From Curvibacter cyanobacteriorum (GTDB lineage: Bacteria; Pseudomonadota; Gammaproteobacteria; Burkholderiales; Burkholderiaceae_C), in assembly GCF_028649475.1 (NCBI RefSeq), contig NZ_JAQSIP010000006.1:248001-312000 (forward strand): 64,000 nt of DNA, given 5' to 3'. The position numbers and the translations under genes are program-made. Of this stretch, positions 35,583 to 45,221 are shown piece after piece (the first letter of the stretch is position 1; every line of letters starts with the position of its first letter). The notes under the pieces are model-generated. The model ran no database searches, was not told where the DNA came from, and saw only the letters and a program-made list of their open reading frames with translations.

Positions 35583-35688
35583 GCGCCCGCACGACCCGGC
35601 CCACCACGTTGACAGGGGGCGGGCACGCGGCCAGAGCGGCATCGGGGTCGGGTCAGCGCCGCTTGGGCGCACGGCCTGGACCTGACCT

Positions 35689-35743
35689 CAGCGCCATCTC
35701 AGCGCCATCTCAGCGCTTTCTCGGCGCCATCTCAGCGCCGTGC
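35689..35743. repeat. 11-base tandem repeat
   Basis: Five units of CAGCGCCATCT, starting at 35689, 35700, 35711, 35722 and 35733, with changes in units 3 to 5. They lie in the gap between the Bug gene and the convergent lipoprotein gene. The 11-base period is about one helical turn. Further CAGCGCC copies occur in the following 40 bases. Confidence 0.9.
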
Positions 35744-35773
35744 ACGCGCCAGTGCCGCCCGGTCAGCGCCCGA

Positions 35774-36136
35774 TCAGCGGGCGTTGAGCTTGTCGGCGGT
35801 GGCGCTGTCCAGCACGCCCGTGACCTTGAGGCCTTTTTCCTGCTGGAAGCGGCGCAGGGCCGCACGCGTCTTGGGCCCCACCAGGCCATCGGGCGTGCCG
35901 GCGGCATAACCGAGTTGGTTCAGGCGCTCCTGCGCCTGGCGCACGGCGCTCAGCGGGTCCTGGGCCACGGGCGCGGGGGCCGGCGGCGGGGCCACCACCG
36001 GCGCGGGCGGCACGGGCGCCGGTGCGGGCGCCGGAACCACCGCGGGCGCAGGGGCCGGGGCGGGCGGGGTGGGGGTGGAACAGGCGGCCAGGGTGGCGGC
36101 CGCGAGCAGAGTGGGGATCAGGCAGAACGGTTTCAT
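35774..36136 (-). CDS. peptidoglycan-binding lipoprotein
   Basis: A 120-residue protein with lipobox LAAC (lipid-bearing Cys19), a Pro/Ala-rich spacer (about 20-58) and one PG_binding_1 domain (about 62-118: VRQAQERLNQLGY, DGLVGPKTRAALRRFQQEKGL, TGVLDSATADKLN). It probably anchors to the outer membrane and binds peptidoglycan. No catalytic domain. ATG at 36136. It is transcribed alone, facing the GGDEF-EAL gene's 3' end upstream. Confidence 0.9.
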   Translation of the reverse strand: MKPFCLIPTLLAAATLAACSTPTPPAPAPAPAVVPAPAPAPVPPAPVVAPPPAPAPVAQDPLSAVRQAQERLNQLGYAAGTPDGLVGPKTRAALRRFQQEKGLKVTGVLDSATADKLNAR

Positions 36137-36227
36137 GGTGCTCAGGCAAACAACCGCGTCCTCAACAACGCGGCCAAACGCATAGCGTAACGGATGACGC
36201 CGCCCCCCTGCGCGGTGGCCTCACCAC

Positions 36228-38678
36228 TCAGGCGCGCAGCCAGGCCTCGCAAGGCCGCCATTGGGCGCACCAGGCCATCAGCTCATCGGCCCGCATGGGT
36301 CGGGCAATCGCATGCCCCTGCGCCAACTCGCAGCCCATGGCCAACAGCTGGGTGCCTTGGGCCTGGGTTTCGACCCCCTCGGCCACCACCTCGCGGCGGA
36401 AGGCCTGGGCCAGGCCGATGACGCCCTGCACGATGGCCAGGTCCTCGGCGTCATCGAGCATGTCGCGCACAAAGCTCTGGTCGATCTTCAGGGTTTCGGC
36501 CGGCAGTCGCCGCAGGTAGGTCAGCGACGAATACCCCGTGCCGAAGTCGTCGACCGCAAAGCGCAGCCCCATCTGGTGGCACTCGCGCATGATGCGCGAC
36601 ACCTGCTCGATGTCATCGAGCGCGTTGCTCTCCAGCACCTCGAGCTCGATGCGGCCCGGTGGCACGTTGGGGTAGGACGCCAGGCACGCGGCCAGGTGGG
36701 CCGTGAAGCCGGGCCGCTGGATCTGGCGCGCGCCGATGTTGATGCTGAGCTGCAGGTCCAGCCCCTGGCGCTGCCAGGTGCTGGCTTGGCGCAGGCCCTG
36801 CTCGAGCACCCAGTCGCCCAGCAGTTCTTCGAGCAGGTGCCCATTGATCAGCGGCAAGAACGCCGCCGGCAACAGCAGGCCCCGCTCGGGGTGGTTCCAG
36901 CGGATCAGCGCCTCGGCGCCCACCACGCGGCCCTCGCGCATGTGGACCTTGGGCTGGTAATACAGCTCGAACTCGCCCGCGTTCAGGGCCTGGCGCAGCT
37001 CGGCCAGCGAACCGGCGCGGCTCTTGAGCTCGGCGTCCTGCACCGGGTCAAAAATGTGCAGCCGGTTCTTGCCCGACTGCTTGGCCTCGTACATGGCCTG
37101 GTCGGCGTGGCGCAGCAGTTGGTCGGCGTCCACATCGTCCTGCGGGAACAGGGTCACGCCGATGCTGGCCGAGGCCTGCAGGCACAGCCCCGCCACAGGC
37201 AGCGGCGTGGCGCAGGCATGCAGGATGCGCTCGACCAGTTGCCCGCACGCTTCGGCACTGCTGACATCGCTGAGCACCGCGACAAACTCGTCCCCGCCCA
37301 TGCGGGCCAGCGTGTCGCACTCGCGCAGTGCCTGTTTCATCTGCTGGGCCACCGCGATCAGGTAGGCGTCGCCCACATCGTGGCCATGGCGGTCGTTGAT
37401 GGCCTTGAAGCCATCCAGGTCCAGGTACACCACGGCCAGCGACTGCTGGCTGCGGCGGCACTGCACCATGGCCTGGCGCAGGCGGTCGGACAACAGCAGG
37501 CGGTTGGGCAGGTTGGTCAGGGCGTCGAAGTGGGCGATGTGCTCCAGCCGCTCCTGCTGCACCCGGATCGAGGTCACGTCGGCAAACAAGGCCACGTAGT
37601 TCTGCACCTGCCCCTGCGCGTCGCACACCTGGCTCACGGTCAGCAGGCCGGCATAGGCTTCGCCGTTCTTGCGCCGGCTCCAGATCTCGCCCTGGCAACG
37701 ACCCTGCGCCCGCAGGTCGCGCAGCAGGGGCACAAACACCTCGGGGCCATCGCGACCGGATCGGAAGAACAGGGGCGTCTTGCCCAGCACCTCATCGCGT
37801 GCATAGCCGGTGATGTCGCTGAAGGCCTGGTTGACGTCCACCAACTGGCCTTGCGGGTCGGTGATGGCGATGCCTTCATTGGCATGGGTGAAGACGCTGG
37901 CGGTCAGGCGCAACCGGGCCTCGAGGGCCTTCTGGGTCGAAATGTCGCGCACGATCTTGGACGCCCCCTGCACCTGCCCCTGGGCGTCGTGGATCGGCGA
38001 AATGCAGACCGACACCGGCACCAACTGCCCCGCTTTGGTCTGGCGCACGGTCTCGAAATGCTGGATGCGCTGGCCGGCCCGGATCTTGGCCAGGATCTCG
38101 TCCTCCTCATGCCCCCGGTCGGGCGGGATCAGGCGCAGCAGGGGCTGACCCAGCATCTCCTCGGGGCGGTAGCCAAACAAGCGCTCGGCCGCCGCGTTCC
38201 AGCTGGTGACGATGCCTTCGGTCGTCTTGCTGATGACCGCGTCCGAGGTCGAATCGACCAGCGCCTTGAAGTAGCGCAGGTGCTCAAGCAACTGCATGTG
38301 TTCGGTGATGTCGCGCGCGATCTTGGACGCGCCCACCACCTGCCCAAACTCGTCGCGGATGGGCGAGATCGTCACCGACACATGGATCGGCAAACCGTCT
38401 TTGCGCAGGCGCACCGTCTCGAAATGGTCCACCAGCTCGCCCAACATCACCTTCTCGATGATGAAGCGCTCTTCGTTGAGCCGGTCCTTGGGAAACAGCA
38501 CCAACAGCGACTGGCCCACCATCTCCGCTTCGGTGTAACCAAAGATGCGTTCTGCGGCCGGGTTCCAACTGGTCACCACCCCGTCGAGTGACTTGGTGAT
38601 GATCGCGTCGTCACAACCGCGCAGCACGGACTCGAAGAAGCTGATGGCCATTGGCGACTCTTTGAGTGACATTTTCAT
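36228..38678 (-). CDS. triple-PAS GGDEF-EAL c-di-GMP protein
   Basis: A soluble protein of about 816 residues with three PAS domains (about 5-125, 130-250 and 255-375), a GGDEF domain with intact signature GGDEF (461-465) and an EAL domain with E589-A-L in GAEALIRW, DDFGTGYSSL and VAEGVET. Both catalytic halves appear complete, so it may make and break c-di-GMP under PAS control. Start choice is uncertain: ATG 38690, 38678, 38672 and 38651 are all in frame; 38678 and 38672 are closest to a GGAAGG site. The open frame running further to 40013 is the antisense of the next gene. It is divergent from the five-PAS receptor gene. Confidence 0.9.
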   Translation of the reverse strand: MKMSLKESPMAISFFESVLRGCDDAIITKSLDGVVTSWNPAAERIFGYTEAEMVGQSLLVLFPKDRLNEERFIIEKVMLGELVDHFETVRLRKDGLPIHVSVTISPIRDEFGQVVGASKIARDITEHMQLLEHLRYFKALVDSTSDAVISKTTEGIVTSWNAAAERLFGYRPEEMLGQPLLRLIPPDRGHEEDEILAKIRAGQRIQHFETVRQTKAGQLVPVSVCISPIHDAQGQVQGASKIVRDISTQKALEARLRLTASVFTHANEGIAITDPQGQLVDVNQAFSDITGYARDEVLGKTPLFFRSGRDGPEVFVPLLRDLRAQGRCQGEIWSRRKNGEAYAGLLTVSQVCDAQGQVQNYVALFADVTSIRVQQERLEHIAHFDALTNLPNRLLLSDRLRQAMVQCRRSQQSLAVVYLDLDGFKAINDRHGHDVGDAYLIAVAQQMKQALRECDTLARMGGDEFVAVLSDVSSAEACGQLVERILHACATPLPVAGLCLQASASIGVTLFPQDDVDADQLLRHADQAMYEAKQSGKNRLHIFDPVQDAELKSRAGSLAELRQALNAGEFELYYQPKVHMREGRVVGAEALIRWNHPERGLLLPAAFLPLINGHLLEELLGDWVLEQGLRQASTWQRQGLDLQLSINIGARQIQRPGFTAHLAACLASYPNVPPGRIELEVLESNALDDIEQVSRIMRECHQMGLRFAVDDFGTGYSSLTYLRRLPAETLKIDQSFVRDMLDDAEDLAIVQGVIGLAQAFRREVVAEGVETQAQGTQLLAMGCELAQGHAIARPMRADELMAWCAQWRPCEAWLRA

Positions 38679-39104
38679 GGGCCTTCCCATCCAGACGTTG
38701 CGGTCCTCGGTGGTGTCGGTGGGGTGCCGCGCGGGGCGTGCGCAGCGCGGCCCACCGGACCTGTGGACCTCGTTGGTTTGACCTCGGCCGCGCGCTCTGT
38801 CGGCGTCCTCCCTTCCGAGATCCACTGCCATTGTGCCCAGAAGTGTGACTTTTTGTAGGGATTCCTGCGCCCGCCCATGCCGCCGCCATCCCTCGTCCGG
38901 CGCACGCCCCACAGGCGAACTCAGGCCCCCGCGGCCACACCGGGCAAAAATCCGCTTGCAAATGACATAAATATCAATTCCAATGTGAATCCCTGTGATT
39001 AAAATCAAATTCAACTGATTTTTTTGTTTGAAACTGTGCAATTTCTTGCCTAGCCCACCGGCCAAGCCCTGTCTGCACGGTCTGTCGCCCACCCGGAGAC
39101 CCCG
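38679..39104. promoter_or_regulatory. divergent region between c-di-GMP and PAS-receptor genes
   Basis: 426 bases. The left part (to about 38955) is G+C-rich and non-coding as far as I can see. Positions 38960-39050 are AT-rich with several TCAAAT/TGATT elements and a seven-T run near 39020, and probably hold the promoter of the receptor gene. No known operator recognised. Confidence 0.45.
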
Positions 39105-41552
39105 ATGAATTCCCCCCTGCGCCCTGAACCGACCACTGCTTTCACCCCCGATGCCGGGGTCTGGGACGCCCTGAACCGGCGCCAGGCGCTGGCGGAGTTG
39201 ACACCCGAGGGCGGCTGGGTCAAAAGCAACGCGCTGTTCCAGAAGTGGCTGGGCTACAGCCACGCCGAGCTGCAGGGGCGCCACTACACCAGCCTGCTGG
39301 ACCCTGAATTCGCGGCCAGTTTCGAACCCGACGCCCTGTGGCAGCGCTTGCGCAGCGGGCAGTCGGAGGCCCACGAACTGAAGTTCCTGACGCGCGACGG
39401 GCCCGTGCTGTGGATGCTGATGTCCTTCAACCCGATCGTTGACGACAACGGCCAAATCAGGCGCATCGTCATGCTGGGCGTCAACATCACCCAGGCCAAA
39501 CTGAAGAACGCGGATTTCGAGGGCAAGATCCAGGCCATCAACCGGGTCCAAGCCGTGGTCGAGTTCGATCTCAGCGGCCACGTGATCAATGCCAATCGGC
39601 TCTTCCTCGACGCCTTCGGCTACAGCCTGCCCGAGATCCTGGGCAAGCACCACCGCTTGTTCGTGCCCCCGGTCGAGGCGCAGGGCCCGGCCTATCGGGC
39701 CCTTTGGCAGCAACTGGCACAGGGGGCCTGTGCCGCCGGTGAGTACAAACGCCTGGCCAAGGATGGACGCGAAGTCTGGCTGCAAGCCTCCTACAACCCG
39801 ATCTTCGACGTCGAAGGCAAACCGGTGAAGGTGGTCAAGTACGCCACGGACATCACAGCCAGCAAACTGCGCCAGGCCGACGAGCACAGCATGATCGAGG
39901 CCATTCACCGCATGCAAGCCGTGGTGGAGTTTGACCTCGAAGGTCGCATCCTGAAGGCCAACTCTCGGTTTCTTGACTTGATGGGTTACACCGAGGCTGA
40001 ACTGCAGGGGCAACCGCAGGGCCTGCTGTGCGACCCCAGTTACGCCAGTTCCCCCGGATATCAGGAGTTCTGGCAGCGTGTCGCCCGGGGCGAATGCCAG
40101 ATGGGCGAGTTCAAGCGCTTGAGCAAGGACGGACGCACCGTCTGGCTACAAGCCAGCTTCAACCCGGTGCTGGACCCCGAGGGTCGCCCAGTGAAGGTGG
40201 TCAAGTTGGCCTCGGACATCTCCGAGTCCAAGCTGCGTCAGGCCCAATGCGAGGGTCAGTCCCAGGCCATCAACCGCTCCCAGGCCGTGATCGAATTCGA
40301 TCTGAATGGCCATGTGCTGGCCGCCAATCAGAACTTCTTGCAAACCTTCGGCTACCAGTTTGACGAGGTGGCGGGACAACACCACCGTTTGTTTTGCGAC
40401 CCCGAGTACGCACGCTCCGGCGAGTACCAGACTTTCTGGGAACGACTGGGTCAAGGGAAGTTCCACAGCGGTGAGTTTCGACGCCTGGCCCGCGACGGTC
40501 ACCCTGTTTGGATTCACGCCACCTACAACCCCATCCTCGACGCCGAAGGCCGCCCCTTCAAGGTGGTCAAGTTCGCCACCGACATCAGTGCCGAGAAACT
40601 CAAGAGCAGCGAGGTGGCCGGCAAGCTCGACGCCATCGGCCGCTCGCAGGCGGTGATCGAGTTCGATCTGCAAGGCCGGGTGCTGGCCGCCAACCCGAAC
40701 TTCCTGCGCACCATGGGCTACACCGCCCAAGAGGTGATCGGTCAGCACCACAGCATGTTCTGTGAGCCGGCCTTGATTGTCTCGGCCGAGTACCGCCACT
40801 TCTGGGCCGACCTGGGCGAAGGCAAGTTCAAGTCGGACCGCTTCCGGCGCGTGGGCAAGCACGGCGCGGAGGTCTGGATCCAGGCCACTTACAACCCGAT
40901 CCTGGACACCAACGGACAGCCCTACAAGGTCGTCAAGTACGCCGTCGATGTGACCGAACAGGTGGCTCGGGAACAAACCATCGTGACCAAGGTGCAAGCC
41001 ATGTCCGAAGTGCTGCACGCCCTGAACGGGTCGATCCAGGGCGTGGCCCAAAGCACCCGCCACTCCACCGATCTGGCCCAGCAGACCCAGACCGAAGCCG
41101 CTCAGGGCAACCAACTGCTGGGACGCTCGCGCGAGGCCATCACGGCCATCCAGAACGCCTCCTCCTCGGTGCACGAGATCATCGAAACCATCGGCGACAT
41201 CGCCAGCCAGACCCATTTGCTGGCCTTCAATGCCGCCATCGAGGCCGCCCGCGCGGGCGAGCACGGGGTGGGCTTCTCGGTGGTCGCCGATGAGGTGCGC
41301 AAGCTGGCCGAGAAGTCGGCCCTGGCGGCCCGGGAGATCGCCAAGCTGATCCATGAAACCGTCAGCCGCGTCAACGAAGGCAGTCGCCTGTCCAATGAGG
41401 TGGAGCAGGCTTTCACGCTGATCGTGGATTCGGTGCGCAACACCAGCGCCTCGATCGCGTCGATCTCCAATGTGACGGCCGAACAGGCCGAGGCCACCCA
41501 CCAGGTCGGGGCCCTGCTGAACGAGTTGGTGGCCGCCACCGAGCGGCGCTGA
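39105..41552 (+). CDS. soluble chemoreceptor with five PAS domains
   Basis: An 815-residue cytoplasmic MCP. Five consecutive PAS domains of about 122 residues (roughly 20-135, 141-257, 263-379, 385-501 and 507-623) share the pattern Q-A-V-I/V-E-F-D-L, N-F-L-x3-G-Y, HHRLFC-D/E-P and [10 protein letters not shown]. The first is the most divergent. The MCP domain (about 630-815) has tip [20 protein letters not shown], with His replacing the usual Asn. No membrane segment. The build resembles BdlA/Aer2-type internal redox or oxygen sensors; cofactor unknown. It is followed 13 bases later by the second triple-CheW gene, so the two probably form one signalling unit. Confidence 0.93.
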   Translation: MNSPLRPEPTTAFTPDAGVWDALNRRQALAELTPEGGWVKSNALFQKWLGYSHAELQGRHYTSLLDPEFAASFEPDALWQRLRSGQSEAHELKFLTRDGPVLWMLMSFNPIVDDNGQIRRIVMLGVNITQAKLKNADFEGKIQAINRVQAVVEFDLSGHVINANRLFLDAFGYSLPEILGKHHRLFVPPVEAQGPAYRALWQQLAQGACAAGEYKRLAKDGREVWLQASYNPIFDVEGKPVKVVKYATDITASKLRQADEHSMIEAIHRMQAVVEFDLEGRILKANSRFLDLMGYTEAELQGQPQGLLCDPSYASSPGYQEFWQRVARGECQMGEFKRLSKDGRTVWLQASFNPVLDPEGRPVKVVKLASDISESKLRQAQCEGQSQAINRSQAVIEFDLNGHVLAANQNFLQTFGYQFDEVAGQHHRLFCDPEYARSGEYQTFWERLGQGKFHSGEFRRLARDGHPVWIHATYNPILDAEGRPFKVVKFATDISAEKLKSSEVAGKLDAIGRSQAVIEFDLQGRVLAANPNFLRTMGYTAQEVIGQHHSMFCEPALIVSAEYRHFWADLGEGKFKSDRFRRVGKHGAEVWIQATYNPILDTNGQPYKVVKYAVDVTEQVAREQTIVTKVQAMSEVLHALNGSIQGVAQSTRHSTDLAQQTQTEAAQGNQLLGRSREAITAIQNASSSVHEIIETIGDIASQTHLLAFNAAIEAARAGEHGVGFSVVADEVRKLAEKSALAAREIAKLIHETVSRVNEGSRLSNEVEQAFTLIVDSVRNTSASIASISNVTAEQAEATHQVGALLNELVAATERR

Positions 41553-41565
41553 GCCACCCGCCCCC

Positions 41566-43053
41566 ATGCAGGCCCCCGCCATGACCCCGTGCGCGCCCGA
41601 GGCGACCGACCCCGCCTCCCTGGAGCTGGCCCTGGTCCAGATCGGCCAGCTCACGGTGGGCATCCCGATCGAGCAGCTGCAGCACGCCCTGCCCCGGCCC
41701 GCCGACCTGACCCCGCTGCCGCGCCGTGACCACGCGCTGATGGGGCTGCTGGCCCTCGGCGCCCAGTGCCTGCCCGTGGTGGACCTGAGCCGGTGGGTGG
41801 ACATCCCGTCGGCCACCCAGCCCGACCCCGCCAGCGAGCGCATCGTGGTGCTGGGCGACGGCGGTCGCCAGCTGGGCCTGCTGGTGCAGGCCGTGCTGGG
41901 TGTGCGGCGGGTGAATCGCAGCGCCTTGCGCACCGTGCAGCACCAAGCCCGACCCGACGAGGTGTTTGAGACCGTGGCCCAGATCGAAGGCCTGACCGGC
42001 TGGGTGTCCCTGCTCGAAACCCAACGCCTGATGGCCCTGGCCCAGGTCTGGAGCGAAGAGCCCGAGTGCCAGCAGCCCGGCAACGCGCCCTCCCTGGCGC
42101 GCACCACCGCGGCCGAACTGGGGCCCACACCGCCCCCCCCGGCCGACTCGGCGACCCGGTACGCCGTGCTGCGCCTGGGCGAGCGGCTGCTGGGTTTTCC
42201 AGCCGTGGCGCTGGGTGAACTGCTGCCGCGCCCGCCGCTGCAGGCCCTGGGGGGCAGCGACCACAGCGGCATCGCCAGTTGGCGCGGCAGGCACCTGCCA
42301 GTGGTCGACCTGGACCGGCGCTGGCCACCCGCGGCCTCCGCCCCGGTGGCCCCTCCGGCCTGGTTGCTGGTGTTGTGCCACGGCGAACTGGCCCTGGGCC
42401 TGCTGATGCACGAACTGTGCGATCTGGTGACCTGGAGCCCCGGGCAAATCGATTCGCCGCCCCACGCGCTCGCGGATCTGGGCTGGGTCCAGGGACTGGC
42501 CCAGGACGCCCAGGGCGAACCCGTTTACCTGATCGATGTCGAGGCCCTGCTGGCCCAGCACCCCGAAGCCTTGATCAGCCGCGTCGACGGTGCGACCCCG
42601 GCAGAGGGCCCACAACGCGCCCGCCGGGGCAGCCCCCCGGCGCAGCGCAACGAGCAACCCTACCTGGTGTTTGAAGCCGGCGCCTTGCTGTGCACACCGG
42701 TGGCAGCCGTGCAGGAGATCCTGGCGCTGGCACCGGAAGACATCCCGCCCGCCGGGGAGATCGCCGCGCCACTGGCCTGGCGGGGCCAATGGCTGGACTT
42801 GATCGACCTGCCCAGCCGCCTGCGCCCCAAGGGGCGCCCGGTGCGGCCCCCAAGCCATGTGCTGGTGGTGCAGCAGAGCCAAGGCCTGCAGGGCTTTCTG
42901 ATCGACGGCATCCACGCCATCGTGCCCACCGGGCGAGCCCCGTTGAGCCAGGTGAGCCTGGGCCATGGCCTGGTCTGTGACGTGCTGACCCTGGGCGACG
43001 CCGACCAGCAACGCAGCGTGCGCCGCATCGACCTGAGCGTCGAACTCGCCTGA
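41566..43053 (+). CDS. second triple CheW-domain protein (divergent)
   Basis: A 495-residue soluble protein with three CheW-like domains (about 18-155, 195-335 and 360-490). CheW hallmarks are weaker than in the protein at 7429, but each unit keeps the strand pattern with LPVVDLSR, LPVVDLDRR and LDLIDLPSR at equivalent places and an L-G-L-L/FLIDGI strand after it. It contains Pro-rich linkers. It probably couples the five-PAS receptor just upstream to a CheA kinase. No cheA is local, so it may feed the kinase at 11936 or one elsewhere. Start ATG 41566; an in-frame ATG at 41581 is also possible. Confidence 0.85.
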   Translation: MQAPAMTPCAPEATDPASLELALVQIGQLTVGIPIEQLQHALPRPADLTPLPRRDHALMGLLALGAQCLPVVDLSRWVDIPSATQPDPASERIVVLGDGGRQLGLLVQAVLGVRRVNRSALRTVQHQARPDEVFETVAQIEGLTGWVSLLETQRLMALAQVWSEEPECQQPGNAPSLARTTAAELGPTPPPPADSATRYAVLRLGERLLGFPAVALGELLPRPPLQALGGSDHSGIASWRGRHLPVVDLDRRWPPAASAPVAPPAWLLVLCHGELALGLLMHELCDLVTWSPGQIDSPPHALADLGWVQGLAQDAQGEPVYLIDVEALLAQHPEALISRVDGATPAEGPQRARRGSPPAQRNEQPYLVFEAGALLCTPVAAVQEILALAPEDIPPAGEIAAPLAWRGQWLDLIDLPSRLRPKGRPVRPPSHVLVVQQSQGLQGFLIDGIHAIVPTGRAPLSQVSLGHGLVCDVLTLGDADQQRSVRRIDLSVELA

Positions 43054-43212
43054 GCCCGGCCTGCCACCGCCTGGCAACACTTCCTCGAAATTCAAATAAG
43101 AAGACAACTTCTTATTCGTTCACGGCCGGACAGCGGCTTTTGACAATGGCGTCACCCCCAAGCAGCCCCTCAGGTCTGCCGGGCCAACTCCACGTCAACT
43201 GCGAGACCTGTC

Positions 43213-43809
43213 ATGCCCCAACGCCCAGCCCTGCCCGATGTCGCTCTGGACCAGCTGTTCCGCTCGGCCCGCACCGTGCACGCCTTCCAGCCGGAGCCCG
43301 TGTCCGACGAGACCCTGCATGCGCTTTATGACCTGCTCAAATGGGGCCCGACCGCCTTCAACGCGCAACCGGCTCGTTTTGTCTTTGTGCGCAGCCCCGA
43401 AGCCAAGGCGCGACTGAAGCCCGCGCTGTCGAGCGGCAACCAGGCCCAGACCGAGGCGGCCGCCGTGAGCGTGATCGTGGCCCAGGACAAGCGCTTTCAG
43501 GAGCACCTGCCGACCCAGTTTCCGGTCTACGACGCCAAGCCGCTGTTTGACGGCAACGCCGATCTGGCGCAGGCCACCGCGTTTCGCAACAGCAGCCTGC
43601 AAGGGGCCTACCTGATCCTGGCGGCGCGCGCCCTGGGGCTGGACGCGGGTCCGCAATCGGGTTTCAACCCGGCCGCCGTCGAGGCTGCTTTCTTTCCCGA
43701 CGGCCGCTACAGCGTCAACTTCATCGTCAACCTCGGCGTGGCCGACCCGGCGGGCATCCACCCGCGCGGCCCGCGCCTGAGCTTCGAGCAAGTGGCCGAA
43801 ATCGTCTGA
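43213..43809 (+). CDS. RutE/HadB-type nitroreductase family oxidoreductase
   Basis: A 198-residue FMN-dependent nitroreductase-fold protein matching the length and pattern of RutE (malonic semialdehyde reductase, uracil degradation): [51 protein letters not shown] and [14 protein letters not shown]-binding Arg is in the first motif. No other rut genes are present, so its actual substrate is unknown and a general NAD(P)H oxidoreductase role is possible. It stands alone between che genes and a molbindin gene. ATG 43213; the extension upstream is not supported. Confidence 0.88.
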   Translation: MPQRPALPDVALDQLFRSARTVHAFQPEPVSDETLHALYDLLKWGPTAFNAQPARFVFVRSPEAKARLKPALSSGNQAQTEAAAVSVIVAQDKRFQEHLPTQFPVYDAKPLFDGNADLAQATAFRNSSLQGAYLILAARALGLDAGPQSGFNPAAVEAAFFPDGRYSVNFIVNLGVADPAGIHPRGPRLSFEQVAEIV

Positions 43810-43881
43810 GCGCGTGACGCCAGGGCTCTTGCTTTCTGATTTCCGTTTTCTGTCACCTTCAACACCAAGGAAAAACCAACC

Positions 43882-44097
43882 ATGTCCATCCAAGCCATCA
43901 ACGTTCGCAACCAATTCAAGGGCAAGGTGCGCGAAATCATCCGCGGCGATGTGGTCTCTGAAATTGACGTCGAAACCCCCTGGGGCATCGTCACCTCCGT
44001 CATCACCACCCGCTCGGTCGACGACCTGGGCCTGGTGGTGGGTTCGGACGTCGTGGCCCTGGTGAAGTCCACCGAAGTCTCGATCGCCAAGCTCTGA
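43882..44097 (+). CDS. mop: molbindin (single Mop/TOBE domain)
   Basis: A 71-residue Mop protein consisting of one TOBE domain: SIQAINVRNQFKGKVREI, then VVSEIDVETPWGIVTSVITT, VDDLGLVVGSDVVALVKSTEVSIAKL. Such proteins assemble into hexamers that bind molybdate or tungstate for storage and homeostasis in the cytoplasm. AAGGAAAAACC precedes the ATG. Codon use is moderate, and it is followed by a strong terminator 240 bases later. No modABC genes are in the window. Confidence 0.94.
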   Translation: MSIQAINVRNQFKGKVREIIRGDVVSEIDVETPWGIVTSVITTRSVDDLGLVVGSDVVALVKSTEVSIAKL

Positions 44098-44310
44098 CGC
44101 CCCGGCGTTCAGTGAATGGTGTGGCCAACCGACCCGCCCGGCGGCTGGCAGGCACGCCCCTCGCGGCGGCCGGCAGGATTCGCATCCGACGGGCGTCGCG
44201 GGGCCAACACTGACCAGCCCCATCCCACCCATGCCCGGAGGGCACCGCACGCCGCCACCTGCGCTGCGCTGCGGGCCCCAGGCCCCTTTCGGCTCGCGGG
44301 GGTGAGCTGC

Positions 44311-44330
44311 TGCCTGACCGGGGTCAGGCA
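44311..44330. other. perfect short hairpin upstream of a terminator
   Basis: TGCCTGACC (44311-44319) and GGTCAGGCA (44322-44330) are perfect reverse complements with a two-base spacer. It lies 8 bases before the terminator hairpin. It may be a protein-binding palindrome or a 3' RNA stem. Confidence 0.5.
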
Positions 44331-44338
44331 TTGCCAAA

Positions 44339-44375
44339 GGCCGCTGACAGGGTCTCGTCAGCGGCCATTTTTTTT
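44339..44375 (+). terminator. strong intrinsic terminator
   Basis: GGCCGCTGAC (44339-44348) pairs with GTCAGCGGCC (44357-44366) around an 8-base loop, then A and eight T residues (44368-44375). It terminates the molbindin transcript. Confidence 0.93.
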
Positions 44376-44646
44376 GCGCGCCGCCACGGACTGCAATGTT
44401 GTGCAATGTTGCGCCAACCCGCTGCGATAAGGTTCGGCCGGCAGAAGCGTCCGCACACGGATCCAAGCCCCCTGAGCGCAGCGACATCGCCCCGCCCCGG
44501 TCTGCACCAGCCCAGCGGCATGGAAGGTCGCCGCCGCCAGGCCATTGGACAGGTTCACGGGCCTGACGCCAGGGGACGCTTTCTGGATTGCCAAGTCACG
44601 CCTGCCCAGGGATCTCAAAAACAACCCTTTCGCTGAGGATTGCGCC

Positions 44647-45093
44647 ATGAAATTTCGTCTTTTTTTGATTCTGCTGAGCATTTTCGGTCTGAGCGCCTGC
44701 GCCACTTACAAAGAAAACTGGATCCCGCCCACGACCCCCAACGGCTCGATGTGCGTGGCCCAGTGCAACCAGAGCAAGCAAAGCTGCCAGTTCTCCAAAC
44801 AGCTGCTGCAACAGCGCTGCGAGTCGGACTACAACCGCGCGATGGCGGACTACCAGAGCTGCAAGGCCAGAAACCCGCAGACCAGTTACTGCAGCAGCTA
44901 CCGCAGCAAGACCGAAGTCATCAACGGCCAAAGCGTGACCCGGCAGGAATGCACCGCCACCCGCTACGAATCGCCGTGCAAAGAACCGGTCAAGTCATGC
45001 GGCAATGCCGGCAATGACAGCCAGTGCGAAAGCAATTACCGCAGCTGCTTTGTCAGCTGTGGCGGCGTGATTGACCGGTACGAGGTCAAGTAA
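44647..45093 (+). CDS. Cys-rich lipoprotein of unknown function
   Basis: A 148-residue protein with a lipobox LSAC (lipid-bearing Cys18). The mature part has 12 further Cys residues, an even number that suits disulfides in the periplasm. The motifs CESDYNRAM and CESNYRSC suggest an internal repeat of a Cys-x-Cys helical unit. Family not recognised. The frame is open back to 44545, but only the ATG at 44647 gives a signal sequence and GAGGA lies 9 bases before it. It is followed by two other unknown envelope genes. Confidence 0.75.
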   Translation: MKFRLFLILLSIFGLSACATYKENWIPPTTPNGSMCVAQCNQSKQSCQFSKQLLQQRCESDYNRAMADYQSCKARNPQTSYCSSYRSKTEVINGQSVTRQECTATRYESPCKEPVKSCGNAGNDSQCESNYRSCFVSCGGVIDRYEVK

Positions 45094-45221
45094 ATCCAGA
45101 CAATCGGCAAATTGCGACTTGCCGGATGATTGAAAGCATGGCCAGCCGACCCGCCGGGCCCACCCGCTGAGCGCATTTTGGGCGCCGTGCGGGGCCGCAA
45201 CACGCGAGATTCCACGTGAGC

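Larger units (their letters stand above)
44098..44646. other. intergenic with tandem hairpins
   Basis: 549 bases between the molbindin and lipoprotein genes. It holds a perfect hairpin (44311-44330) and a strong terminator (44339-44375). The remaining 270 bases presumably hold the promoter of the lipoprotein gene. Open frames here look like chance frames. Confidence 0.55.

Noticed and set aside
36228-40013. 1261-codon open frame on the minus strand
   Set aside because: Only the first 2.45 kb (to about 38678) codes for the PAS-GGDEF-EAL protein. The rest reads the antisense of the five-PAS receptor and a promoter region.
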